Source of the DNA: Planococcus citri
Taxonomy: Eukaryota; Arthropoda; Insecta; Hemiptera; Pseudococcidae
Length of the DNA stretch: 64,000 nt
Assembly (NCBI RefSeq): GCF_950023065.1
Contig: NC_088679.1
Span: 74,028,001-74,092,000 of the forward strand
Reading direction: 5' to 3'
Shown: positions 10,871 to 23,392 of the stretch, piece after piece
How positions within the stretch are numbered: position 1 is the first letter of the stretch
How the letters are laid out: each line of letters opens with the position of its first letter
The notes under the pieces: generated by a model
What the model saw: only the letters and a program-made list of their open reading frames with translations
Told to the model about the DNA's origin: nothing
Databases searched by the model: none
Translations under genes and position numbers: made by a program

Positions 10871-13774
10871 AGGCAAACAACCTTGAACCGTCATGCAGCC
10901 AGGCACTAAGACAACCTCGCCAGGTACATGGGTCAATATAACCATATCTTTCACCCTTAGAATCGTTCGAAAGTAGTTTCGAGCTATTTTGAGCAGTTCA
11001 TGAAGCTTCCAGCAAACTCTTGGAAATTGAAATTTCCACAAAATTCAACACATAATTGAGTTGAAAGACTAAAATTAAGCTTATATCGTATTTTCGACAT
11101 GCTGAGTTGGCTGGAAAAATTTTCGAGACCTTTTTAAGTCTCCAAAAAAGTTTTAAAAATTCCAGTTCTTTGAAAAAAAATCCCTAAAATTTGTCCAAAT
11201 GAACTCAAGCAGTTGAAAAAATTTACTCTAGCCAGTTGTGGTAGTTGAGAAAAAACAACAAAGTGTACAGTTTATTTTTCCTATTTTTAAGATTCCTAGT
11301 CGACTGGAGATGATTTTTAGCCATTCTGGAGTTTTCAAATACTTTTTGGAAATTCCAGTTCTCCAAAAAATACCCGAAAATTTGTCTAATTATACACTTG
11401 ACGATCAGTTAATACCTTCAGCAAACTTATCATGTCAAATTCAAGGCATTAAACTGAATTCCGTCTTTTTCAGTTGAAATAACTGAATTTTTGTAGAAGT
11501 TATAAGCGACCAGAAATCTGCTAGAGACTTCAAAAATCCGTTCAAAATGACTCGAAACCACATTCGATCGATTTTGAGAGTCAAAATCAGGGCATTGACC
11601 CAATTTTACCCGTCTACCTCGATCTAGTGAAATTTTGATTTATTGCTTTTTTGAGCCCAAGTTTGATGTTGAAAAATTTTCCAAAACTTGAGCTCTTGAA
11701 ATCTGTCCAGAAAAGTATTATTGTACTCTCTTCCGTTCTAATTTCGTCCCATTCAATGATTTCTCCATTGGTTGGGATAAACACCCTTTTTCTCTAATCA
11801 CTCTAACTTATCATTCTTCTGCATCAATCTACTTCCTGGCGCAGAATCCGCCACACCACTAGGTAAATCATGTTCGTACGTAAATTAACGCACATCAAAA
11901 GATCAATTCACATCTAAAAAGCTCTCGCTGTCGTCGCCTCGTCGCCGATGACGATCTCATCAAGGTCATCACGGCGTGAATTCCATTCTACCGCACATCG
12001 GACGCCCATTTCGTGCAAAATCGAATATCAGCTCGGCGGCAAAAAATTAACCATTATAATTAATCACCCCGTAAAGTTTTTTTTTTTCCTACGCTAATGA
12101 TATAACAAACATTTAATGCCGTTAATGACGTCCTCTATGATCGATACGTTAATTAATTTAACCCACTCTGGTATATGACGAGGGAGAGAAAAAAAAAGAA
12201 GAAATAATGATATACGCGAAAATACCGCACATAAATTTTTTTCACTGTTCCAATTTCCAATTACTTTACCGAGTCGAGGCAAAATTTCAACCAGTTATTT
12301 AACATCGTGCAGCACTTTTTTTTCTAACCAGAGATACGTCGAAAAAAATCTACCACCGCAAATTTCACGCCTGTAAAACCACAATGACTCGATATTTTTT
12401 ACCAATTCGCTAACCGATACCAGCGTATTTTTAGTCGACGATGAGACTCGATTTTAGATTATACCATTTCTTTCCCGTTTTTTCTAGCTATCTCTCTCTC
12501 CCTCATTTTGCGAGCATCGGATACGAGAGAAAAAACAAATTCATTTTTTTGCATTACGATGATAGGGAAGATGAGCAAGCAGAAGGAGGCAATCGTAATA
12601 AACTTTGCTTACTTTCCATAATAATTTATTTCTTTTCGATTTTCATTTTTCTCGATAATTTCACTGTCGCGGAAAAAGGTAAGTGGCGGTGTCCCTCATA
12701 AACTTTATAATTCGTCCATTCCATCCTTCCTCCGCTGCTTCGCTGCCTTTTGCAGACAAAAAGGAAATAAGTTACGCTAAGAGATTTTTAAATAATATTG
12801 AAATTAACTGACTTTTTCTTCTTTTTCAGATCCAAAAAAAAAAAAATGAAAAACTTTTCCCCTTTTGCTATAGTTTAGCGAGGCTGTAAAAAAATATATT
12901 TATCTTGAAGGGAGTATAATGAGAGGAGTCGATTGAGTAGGTAATGTTTCGAACTAAATTATGCGTCAAGTTTTACTATATTCTTTTCGCACCAGGTAAC
13001 CCTATAGGCTATATGCAATGCCCAATGCAATTTATAACTTTTTCCATTATTGATGAAAGAAAATACGAGCGAAATTAACCGAAACATAGAGTAGATTTTA
13101 TTAAAAGTGAAATCATATGTAGGTATCAGAGGGGTGGAGGGGGGGGGGTTGGAGCAGATGGGGATAAGTAGAGAAATAAATGTTTTTGGCATTGAAAGAA
13201 AACAATGTAATGCTATTTCAGGATGGTCATGGAAAGTTTTAAAAACAACTCGATGAGATTAAATCCAATCGTTTCTATCAAATAAGCTCGTTTAAAAGCC
13301 TTCGGGCTTTCAAATTAACATAAATAGTGAATAATTTGCAGTTTACCAAAATGCTAAAAATCGATTCACCATTATTCTTTTAAAACTCTTTTCTACTCGA
13401 GGTCGGAGTTCTCAGTGATATTGTATGTAGTATATCAGCAGCCATTTTATTGCAATACCTACCTATTTTCACTTTTTTCCAGCAGTTTACTTTACCACTC
13501 TTCATAATTTCAAAATATCTACTCAGGTTCATTTTTTTCCCAAAACATGAAAAGTTTTATTTTCATTTCATTTTTCTGCATTTTTTTTAAAACAGAGATT
13601 TTTGGATTGAAATTTTTAGCAAGACACTGTTTACAACATCTACATATTTCATAATCACAAAAAAAATCAAGACAATTTTTAAAATTTCTGAATTTTTTCT
13701 CAATATTTTTAGATTTTTAAAAACAGACCGAAAATCGAGAAATTGACTTGGATAGCTGAAATTTCAGTTCTAGC
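10871..13774. other. Spacer between the two inverted minisatellite arrays
   Basis: 10950-11740 is related to the foldback family elsewhere in the window (TTGAGCAGTTC, GCTTCCAGCAAACT, GAAATTTCCACAAAATT), as a diverged fragment without ends. 11750-13770 looks single-copy and AT-rich, with A and T runs near 12070, 12190 and 12835 and a GGGGTGGAGGGGGGGGGG patch near 13130. No frame in it has recognisable protein character. Confidence 0.55.
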
Positions 13775-14885
13775 TTCTTAGGGTCATTGACCCATCTGAC
13801 GGGTCTTTTAAGGTCAATAACCTGTCGGTATGGCTTTCCAATGCTGTAGGTATGTTTGCCTACCTGTCTTCTCAAGGTCATTGACCCATGTGTCTGGATT
13901 CTAAAGGCCATCTGCCTGCCATCTTAGGGACATTGACCTGTCTGTCTGGGTTCCTAAGATGATCTGTCTGCATGTCTGTTCTTTAAGGTCATTGACCTAT
14001 GATTCTATCTTCTCAAGGTCGTCTGGATGACTTCTTAAGGTCGTTGACCCGTGTGCCTAGCCTCTCAGGGTCATTTTTATGCCTATCTGACCTCTCAAGG
14101 TCGGCTACCTGATTATTCACCCGTCTGTTTTGGTTTTCCCAGATGACATGTATGCCTATTTCGCCTCTTGAAGGTCATTGGCCCATGCTTCTGGCCTCTC
14201 AAGGTCGTATGTTAGGTTTCTTAAGGTCGTTGACCCGTTTGTCTAGCCTCTAAATGTCATTTTTCTGCCTATCTGACATCTTAAGGTCGGCTGTCTGATC
14301 ATTCACATGTCTGTCTGGCCTCTTAAGGGTCATTGACCCATGCTTCTGGCTTTTCAAGGTCGTCTGTTAGGCTTCTTAGGGTCGTTGACCCGTTTATCTA
14401 GCTTCTAAATGTCATTTTTCTGCCTATCTGACATTTCAAGGTCGGCTGCCTGATCATTCACATGTCTGGCTGGCCTCTTAAAGGTCATTGACCCATGATT
14501 CTGGCTTCTCAAGGTCATCTGGCTGACTTCTTAAGGTCATTGACCCATGTGTCTAGCATCTCAATGTCATTTTTCTGCCTATCTGACATCTTAAGGTTGG
14601 TTGCCTGATCATTCACCGGTCTTTTTGGCCTCTTAAAGGTCATTGACCCATACTTCTGGCTTTCCAAGGTCGTCTGTTTGGCTTCTTAAGGCCGTTGACC
14701 CATGTGTCTAGACTTTCAAGGTCATTTTTCTGCTTATCTGACCTCTTAAGGTCGGCTGCCTGATCAGTCACCTGTCTGTCTGGTTTCCCCAGATGACCTG
14801 TCTGCCTGTTTGGCCTCCTTAAGGTCATTGACCCGTCAGTATGGCCTCTCAAGGTCGTCTGTCTGTCAAGCCTCTTTAACACACC
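13775..14885. repeat. Minisatellite array 2, inverted relative to array 1
   Basis: Repeated blocks of the form TCTCAAGGTCATTGACCCATGTGTCTAGCC and TGCCTATCTGACCTCTTAAGGTCG are the reverse complement of the array 1 words (GGTCAATGACC, GAGAGGTCAGA). Higher-order units of about 170-190 bp can be followed by ATTTTTCTGCCTATCTGAC near 14073, 14260, 14415, 14570 and 14725. IR-1 palindromes occur at 13781, 13875, 13986 (AGGTCATTGACCT, fully symmetric), 14327, 14482, 14534, 14637 and 14822, with more imperfect ones between. Open frames here are translated repeat. Confidence 0.92.
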
Positions 14886-15910
14886 ATCGGTTTCACTCGA
14901 GCCCCAACGAGGAGGGATTGGAGAGGAGGGGCTCCATTCATTTTCCCCAATGTTTAGTGGTGGTCAGTAATATTTTTTCATCGTTTTAAAACTGGTTAAA
15001 ATTTGATACAGAAACATTCATAAAAGTTTTTAAAAGTTCAATCTTTCAGTTGAAAATTTTATAATGAAGACCCAATTTTCAAGAAGATGCTGTAAGCGCG
15101 AAGCTAATAAAAAAATTCCAAAAATTGCCACAGACGTTACTTTTGATACCTACTTTTTCGAAGAATTTTGTTTTTGAGATGAGGATTTCTAAGAATAAAG
15201 TGGCCACCCTCTTCCAATTTGGGTAAAAATTCAAAATCCCCCCCTCCCCCCAAAATGAAATGGAAAGTTAGATGAATTGAACGACATATTTTTGAAGGTG
15301 CTGGACATGAATATTACTTCAGAAGAGAGATAAGTATCCAAACTGCAGATAAATTTCAGATGCTGAAGTGCATTTTTGAATTTTTCTGAATTATTAAAAG
15401 TAAAATTTGAGCTCAAAGCATGAAAAAAATCAAAATTTTGCCAAATTGTCCTATAAAGCTCAAATTTTGTTGATGAATACCCTATTTCTGACCTCTCAAA
15501 TGGATTATAAATGAGTTCGAACTAATTTGAGCAGTTCTGGAGTCTCCAGTAGATTTTCTAAAGTTGAAATTTCCATAAAAATTTCACCAAATACAACCTA
15601 ATTTCAACGTGCTGAGTTAAAAGTGTTTTCAAGCGATTTCGAGGCTCCAGCAACAATTTGGAAATTCCAAATTTCCAAAAAAAAAAAAAAGGAATAAAAT
15701 GTAACGAAATTAATTTTAAATGACGTGTGATCGGTCAATTAACTAATAATTTGATCAGATTTCCTGGTGTTTTTTGGGGAACTGGAATTTCTAAAATGTC
15801 ACTGGAGGCCGGCCAAAAATCTCTTGGAGGCTCCGGAACTGCTCCAAAAACGGTTCAAAGCCATTTCTAATTGATTTAGGGGACTGAAAATAAGGTTTAT
15901 CTAAGATTAA
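14886..15910. repeat. Unassigned stretch followed by foldback-family fragment
   Basis: 14886-15480 shows nothing recognisable. 15480-15910 is a diverged piece of the foldback family: GAGCAGTTCTGGAGTCTCCAGTAGA, GAAATTTCCATAAAAATTTC and GAGGCTCCAGCAAC are its typical words. It has no terminal ends and no coding potential. Confidence 0.6.
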
Positions 15911-18059
15911 AAAGTTTCATTTTCAAAATTATCGCACATTTAACGACCCTATGCAAGCTTTTTTCTTCAAAACACTATTGAATTGTTCATTAACTGACAA
16001 ATAATCCTCAACGAAACAAACTTCGAACCTTTTCCTGTGAAAAAAAGTACAAACTCACCAACGAACGTTGCATTTAACTACCACACATCGTAGGTATATA
16101 ACCATAAATAACCACACCATGGCAAATAAATCCACATCGCAGCCTTCATCACCATTCATATTTACCATATAGGTATAGGAGATTGATAAAGAGGATGACT
16201 TCTCGCGACAGCATGGAAAAAGGTACTCGTATACAAACAGCAGCCGACGACGAACGGAATTTTCACCAAGGTCTGAGCAGCGTCTCTTTTCGCGGTGACG
16301 AAAGGTACACATTAGCTATCCTACGTACGTATTCGAGGGTGAACGACTGAAGGCTACCGGGGTACAGGAGGGTTCTCCAGGACACACGTAATGTAGTGCG
16401 AACGTATATCCTTTGCGTGCGAAACGTTTATTTATACAGGATGTTTAATAAATTCTAATCGTTTAGGAAGGAAAATGTAAATAAATGTTGAAGACGTTCC
16501 GTTCATCGTTTGCCGGAGCTTGGAGCTGTAAGCTCGAGGCGCGCAAAGAGAACTGTTATTTGCGGAATTTCGCAAATTGATTATGTTATACCTCTTCATC
16601 CCCCCTATCCACAGTTCCCCAGCCATTGCTGTTGCTGTAGCTGTTGCCATCTTCGTATACGCATTCCACCGAAGAATTCGTTAACTTTGTCAATTTTATT
16701 CCCTGAGTAAAAACAGGTGCGTAGGTTGCTCGTCGAGCCCTGAGGTAAAAAAATTCTCCAGCACTTTGACAAGGTAGGTACCTAATAAGTACACATAGAT
16801 GAGCTAAGTAATAGGTAGTTAAGTATTACCTACATTTATAAAGGCAGCCTATTCCCAGGCCGAAGCTGTTTGTTCCCCATCCTCGAACTCGTCTCGTCTC
16901 TCGGTAGGTAGGTAAGGTATCTTATGGGGTAGGTATATTATGCGGGAAAATTCAAAGCCCACGATGCGTTCGAATAATATAAACCTTGTCCTTGGCTGAG
17001 TTATACTAAACTTCAAAAAGTTTTACAGCATTTTGATGAATTTACGAATACCGAATTTTATGCTACGACGTCGAGTCGCGAGTCGAACCGAGCCACTTTT
17101 CAAATTATACGTCAGTCACGTGGATTACGTTTTTCAAAAGTGTAGAGAAAAATTTCACGTATTCGCGTAGTACGTAGTAATTTTACACGACGAGGAATTA
17201 TTCAAACGCGTGCCTTGATATCTCTTTACACGACGACGCGATGCGACGTTAACTACCTACGTATATATTTTGCCAGCGTATTCGAAAATGGGTGCAAGTT
17301 TATTCGGAACTCTTTTAATTACAAATTTCATCAAATTTTAGCTCATTTTTTTCTTTCTTTTTTTTTTGGCTACGAACAATTCTTGTCGAGAAAATTTTTA
17401 ATGTGGAAAAAAAGTCCTCGTGCGAGTATTTTTTCATCACACGTTGTTCTTCGAAAGTCATTTTGATACTAAAAATGATAATTTTAACGTGTATCGAAGA
17501 CCTTTTTCACAGAAGTGAGTAAAAAACACGCACGCAAAGGCAAATTAATAATAACTTTTAACAGCCACCAGAAAATAACATGATACCTCTACCAAGAGAT
17601 ACACTGTATATTTTACGATGTAAAAAATGATACCCAATTATGCCATAGAGAGGCCACATAATGAGCAATTTTTTCACTTTTAATCACGAGCCAATTTTTT
17701 TAACTGTGGGAGATATGATACCAATAATAACTGGTGACCGGAGCCAAAAACATTTTATGGGCTAGTACTGAACACTCCCTTCAATCCGAGTACATGTTAT
17801 TGTGTATTTTAGCTAATCAGTTGCACGATGGAACGATATATGAGTCCCTCAAGGGTGATTTTTGGGCAAATGTAGTTCAAGAATGGTTATGCAGGAGTTA
17901 TCAAGTCAGGGGCCCAAAAAATTCATATAAAAAACGACTCGAAAAATAGGGAGCAGACGAATTTTGATTTTTTGAAGAGTCCCTACAATTTCGAGTAAAA
18001 ATGAAGAATTAGTTATTCGAAAGAGACCTTTTCCAGGCTTCCAATCAATCAAAATGGGT
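15911..18059. other. Non-repetitive stretch, no gene recognised
   Basis: Contains mixed AT-rich DNA with TAGGTAGG patches (16770-16930) and somewhat higher CpG content around 16240-16560 and 17050-17240. A transposon-end-like ACAGGATGTTTAATAAATTC lies at 16436. Short frames on both strands near 16500-16700 are dominated by GCTGTTGCT-type simple sequence. I could not link any of them into a gene. Confidence 0.45.
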
Positions 18060-18870
18060 TAAAAGGCCATAAGTAGATACCTATATAAGTATAGGGTGAA
18101 TTTGCGTGGTCTAAAAAGGGGATGGATTGAAATTAGCATAAAATTAGATGTCATATTCACGTTGGGGGGGGGGGGTCGATTCATACGAAAACGATACAAA
18201 TATTATGAAAATAGCTCATCAATTACTATAGCGAAAATTGAGGTGGGGGCAGAGGCACTGGAAGGGTTTGGACGAGAGTTTAGGCGTCATATTCGTGTTC
18301 AGCCGGGGGGAGGGGGGTCGATTCATATGAAAGCAATGCTTCGTTTACCAAAATCAATCATTTACATCAGAAACCTTTTTACCCCCCCCCCTCTGTAAGT
18401 TTTTCCAATTTTTGATCATGGCCCACCTCGAATTTTTTTCGTTGAAAAAAATATTTATGTTTTTTAAGGGTCAAAAACGTACTTGAAAATACTATTCTCA
18501 TTCTTGTGCCGAATCATGGTCATATCGCTGAAGCAGATAAACAAAGCTAAAAAAAAAACTCCATTTCGAGGGGAAAATATGTGTTAGGGAGGGGGGTGAA
18601 AATTGTCATGGGAATACCTCTAGTATACCTCTAGTATACCTATAGATGTCTACAACGTACCTACTAAAAAATTGAGGAAATCGGCTCACATGGAGCTGAA
18701 AAAATGAATTTTATAATACATTTAGAAAAGGGAGAATATCTGAAAAATGGAAGGTTATGGGGGGAGGGTCTGAAACTTTCCTGATGGAGCGAGGGTGCTC
18801 AATGGTACCCACCATCCATGCAAATATAAACCCTGAAACTCTTGGGGGCAAATTCACCCCACTTGTACAC
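18060..18870. repeat. Dispersed repeat family 1, copy B
   Basis: This copy is collinear with 4330-5160. It begins with the GCATAAAATTAGATGTCATATTC block and ends with CCATGCAAATATAAACCCTGAAACTC followed by GGGGGCAAATTCACC. Differences include longer G runs (18163-18175, 18304-18317) and a duplicated CTAGTATACCT near 18611. The two copies differ by many substitutions and small indels, so insertion is old. Confidence 0.8.
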
Positions 18871-18889
18871 GTTTGGCCTTACGTGAGAA

Positions 18890-20520
18890 ATTCAAATATT
18901 TCAACGAAAATGTTTTTGAGCATTTTTAAAGAATTTCGAGCCCAAAACTGGTTTTTAAAAAATGTTTTTTCGAACGTTTTTGAAGAATTTTGAGCCCAAA
19001 GATAAGGAGCAATGCCATCCATCAAATTGAAAAAAATGTGGGAAAATGGAAATTTCCCATTAAAATTATTTCGAGTACTTTTTGAACAATTTTGACCTTA
19101 AGATTGGGTTATGAATTCCGAGGCCTTTGAAAAAAGAGTCGTGAATCATCAAAAATAGGTTAAAAACTACAGAAAATCAAACACGTACCTGTTTCAAAAC
19201 TTTTTTGGGGGGAATTTTCGAAGATTTTAAAACCCAAACTTTGGTTAATGATATGATTTTTCAGAATTTAGACAAAATGCTATGCTCCCTATCAAAATTG
19301 GTTGCAATCTCGGAAGAAAATCTAAAACTTTCATCAAACATTTTTTTTTCATCGTTTTTGAAAAATTATCACGTTTATTTGGTATTGGAAATGCTTTGGA
19401 ATCTTGTTACAAATTATAAAATCAAGTAATATAACATCCCATTCAAAAAAAACTCCTAAAATTACAATGTCAATAACTTGGTGGAAAATCACACAAATAA
19501 ATGAAATACTTTTTGACAGAAATTATTGACATCCTCTTAAAATTTCGTCTCATTTCGATAGGTCACATCACATGGGGAACTTTTCTTTTCAATCCTGAAA
19601 ATCATGGCCCAATTTTGGCCCAAAAATCCTTCAAAATTGCTCATTAAACATTTTCGTCGAAATATAGACGAATTCTTTGCGAAATTTCAACATTTATTGT
19701 GATAGATTGCACGACACTTTTTCTTGAGAATTCCCAGGATTATGAGCCAGGCCAACAAGCATTTTCATTGAAATACATATCTAAACTTTGAAAATTATCT
19801 CTCTTGAAGAACAATTACCGGAGAAATTGACTCAATTTTGGGCTCAGAATTCTTCAAAAGTGCAAAAAAAAATTTTGATGGAAATTTTACCCCATTTTAA
19901 TGGATTGAATGACCCCATTTTTAAATTTTCCGAAAGTCAAAACCCCATTTAGAAGTTGAAATTCTTCAAAAAAAAGCTTATAAACCTTTTCCTCGAACTA
20001 TTTGAATTTTTCGAACATTTCAACTTATTTCAATACGTTGTAAGGTCATTTTTCAAATACATAGTTATTCAGAAAATCGATTCAATTTTCAGCTAGAAAT
20101 AATTGTTCAAAAATGTACAAAAAAAAAACATTTTAATCGAAACATTAATTTGGATTCTTTGCAAAGTATTAATCGATTTTGATAAGTACGTCTCATATCA
20201 ATTTTCAAAATTCACAAAAGTCGTGACTCCATTTTGGTGCCTAGGTACCTTATCGAAATTCTTGAAATTGTTCTAAAAACGTTTTCGTCGAAATATTTGC
20301 ATTTTTCACAGAATTTCAACCGATTTAAACAGTTTGCATGATTGTAACTTTTGAAAAAATTCCTAAAAAATCACGACCGAATCCTGCGTTGAATAATCTT
20401 GAAAAATTCTCAATAACAATAAAAAATCTTTTTGAAATACATACTTGAATTTTTCGCAAAATTGTAATCCATTTTGATTGGACGCTAGACCTCCTTCCGT
20501 AAAAACTCATTTTTAATCGA
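18890..20520. repeat. Degenerate tandem repeat, period about 145 bp
   Basis: Recurring words of the type CATTTTCGTCGAAATAT...GAATTTTTCGCAAAATTTCAACC...TTTTGATTGG and AATTTTGAGCCCAAAA reappear at irregular 110-160 base spacing (for example near 19650, 19750, 19990, 20125, 20280 and 20430). Roughly ten badly decayed copies are present. No conserved frame was seen. Confidence 0.6.
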
Positions 20521-21891
20521 TTTTAATTTGAGAGGGGGGAGGTGGATTGTTTCAAAATTCAACTGCGCCCTATTGTGCTAGCTGTTTTTTTTTTGTGGTG
20601 AAATTTGGTTCCATTGACGTGAAGCAAACTTCTTTATGCAAATTTTAGGATTTTTTTGGGTCTACGACTTAATGCTGACATATGTGTAACAAATTTTGAG
20701 CCAAATTTTCAACAAAAAAAAAAAAAATCACATTTAAGGGGCACTAGGATTCCATTATGCTGTTGGCCAGCTTGAGTAAATATACATTTGGAGTGAAGGG
20801 ACTGGGGAGAGTCCAGAACAAACTACATACGTAGGTATGTACATACGTATACAAATCCATTAAATAAATATTGTGTCTGAGCAATCACCTTAAATAGGGG
20901 GTTGAGTGTAGCAAATGTTACTGATCATGATCGAACGTGGTTCAGATTCGAATCAAAATCAAACTTGAACGTAAACTGGACGGAACTGACTCTAACAAGA
21001 GAATCCGTCAAAATGTCTTAGTAAATGACCAAAACTAACAATAAGACTACCTACCTACCTAACAATTCGTATTTTATTCGTACCAAATTATGACCTAACC
21101 AGTCACCAAATACACTAAAATGATACCACATTTAAGTAAAATATTGAAGAAAACACTCACCAGACCAGACATCAAAATTGATACCTGGAAAAACTCCTCA
21201 ACACCTTCATTCTCGGAACCGAACCATACCTACACCTTAATTTACCGCACGAAGCCGTAAATACGAGTAAATCAACGCGAATTTTTCGCCCAACCCTCGA
21301 AAAATCGCGAAAAATTTCACACAAACGGTTCGCGAATGAAATTTAGACAAAACTACGACGGCATTTGATTCGATCATCGAAAAAAAAAAAAAAAAACTTC
21401 AAAAATCCACGAGCCAAGAACCGGAGAAGTCATACAAGAAGGTTTCGTATTCGTACACTTCTCGACGTGTACGCTTTCTCGAAACAACAACATTTCACGA
21501 TGCGATTTCTTCTACGAAGTACGAATTTCGATAATGATCAACCTCAACCGAGAACTACAAGTACGATTAGTTACGGACATGAAATTGAAATGAAATAATA
21601 TTTGCGAACGAAAAACCCACACATTGTTCGGGACGCCTTATCTTATCGCTCTAGCTGATGAGGATCGAAGATAAGAACTTTGATGCACTAAACCAACGAT
21701 TCGTATTTCGTGAAAGGTAGAATGATGTGAAACAGGAATTCGAAAATTGATTGAAAATGAACGAGATTTAACATGACACTAGAATTCATTTTACTCAAAT
21801 ATTAAAATTCTATTTCGTATCTAGACCTAGAAGTTTGAGTGGAATCTCAAAAAATTTTCTATTTCATTAAAATTTACCGATGTAGGGTCAC
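20521..21891. other. Non-repetitive stretch, no gene recognised
   Basis: AT-rich sequence without recognisable repeat structure. 21240-21600 has higher CpG content and a plus-strand frame rich in Arg and Ser, but codon composition and the preceding A run argue against a protein. Nothing else noted. Confidence 0.45.
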
Positions 21892-22824
21892 GGGTGGTTA
21901 GTTGTCAAAAAAAAATGTTTTTTGAGGTTTCTGAAGCCATTTATGAATATTTCTTTGCGGTTTTGGGCTCATTTGAAAGCTTGATTCTTTGCGCAAGTTT
22001 TCTTTTTTTAAAATTGAATTTTGGTTCATGTGATGAATAGTTAATGGTGGATTTAGCGAGGAACTTTTTTGTGACAACTAACAACCACCCCTGTTGTAAG
22101 TTGTCAAACACGCATTCACTATTGATAAAAAAAACTTACAATTCAATTTTCGAAAATTTTCAAAAAGAAAACACGTGAGAAGGACTTAACTTTTAGATAA
22201 ACCCAAAAACTTGAAAAAATATCCATGAATGACTTAAAAATTGACTGGTCATTCTTTGAATTTTTTTTGCATAGGTAAATCGATCAATTTCAACTTTTTA
22301 TTCGTTTTATAGAATGAAATGCAGAAAAAAAATAATTCAATAATGCAATAGATAATTTTCTGAAAATATTTTTCCACTTTGATGCATATTTTGGTAAACT
22401 GTCTCATTGACAACTAACAATATTCCCTTTTTTGACAACTAACAACTTCTCGTTTTTCATCTTTGTACCGAAAAATTTTATTCATTTTGAAATTTTTTGT
22501 AAATGAACATGTGATTACTGATTACTGAATCCGTGATAAAATTTCCTTTAAATTGATGTATAATTTATTTACTTTTGACAAATTTTTGATGTTTAAAAAC
22601 GAAAAGTTCCAATTTAACACGTGTAACTTCGCCCCTGTAAAATCACTTTTTTCAAAACTGTATCCCCAAATAAAAAGCTATGTTGCCAATTTTGCATGTT
22701 GGAACATCAGTAGGTATAGCATGAAGTTATTATGAAGGTTTCGTGTGGATAGCGTTCATGTATCCTTTTAAAAACGCAATTTGACAACTAACAATTATTG
22801 ACAACTAACCACCCGTGACCCTAC
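21892..22824. mobile_element. MITE-like element with TTGACAACTAAC motifs
   Basis: A terminal inverted repeat begins GTAGGGTCACGGGTGG (then TTAGTTGTCAA) at 21892 and is mirrored exactly at 22798-22824. The motif TTGACAACTAAC or its reverse complement recurs inside at about 22070, 22095, 22410, 22434 and 22782, so the ends are surrounded by subterminal copies, as transposase-binding arrays often are. No transposase frame is present, so this is a 933-bp non-autonomous element. I found no convincing target duplication. Confidence 0.85.
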
Positions 22825-23392
22825 GTCTTATACCTTATTGATCCAGAATATTTTTAGATACATATATTTATGAACTTTGGCATGAAAAGAAGAAGTTTTC
22901 GGTACATTTTTTTTGACTTTTCTGCCTTCGAAAATGATTTTTGAAATTTAAAAAATATCTTCCATACTGGCAAATTACGAGTTGAGAAAAATTCTTGCAA
23001 ATATTTCTCTCAGAGACCATTCTAAGAATTTTTTTCAGCTACACAGAATACCTACAAGAATCTAAAAATTATTATGACCAATCCTCCCACCCCCCTCTAA
23101 CTAAAAAACCATAATCTGCTCAATAGAAAATTGAAATATTTTGAATAATTTAGCTGAATTTAAACCTCCAACTCCGAACCAGTCTTCGAACGATTTTTGC
23201 CCAAGTCGTGATAACCTGCGCTCAAAACTTGATTTCACTGAAACGTGCATATTCTGGAAATTGAAAAGGCAGTTTTTACAAAATTTGACATTTCTGACCA
23301 AAATTTTTGATTCAATTTTTTAAAACAAACAAAAAATGTCTTTTTGTAAAATAGCCCACTTTTACATAGGTACTTACATGATTTTCTCTATT
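22825..23392. other. Short AT-rich spacer
   Basis: No repeat, RNA or protein signal was recognised between the MITE and foldback element A. Small frames on opposite strands near 23101-23320 overlap each other and have no recognisable domain. Confidence 0.4.

Noticed and set aside
14640..14882. Minus-strand 80-codon frame in minisatellite array 2
   Set aside because: Peptide repeats (LKRxDRQ, GSMTLRR) follow the DNA repeat exactly; it is array translation.
16436..16456. ACAGGATGTTTAATAAATTC and similar ACAGGGTGT words at 1553, 29958, 38100 and 41563 as ends of one transposon family
   Set aside because: No inverted partner, target duplication or shared interior could be found for any of them.
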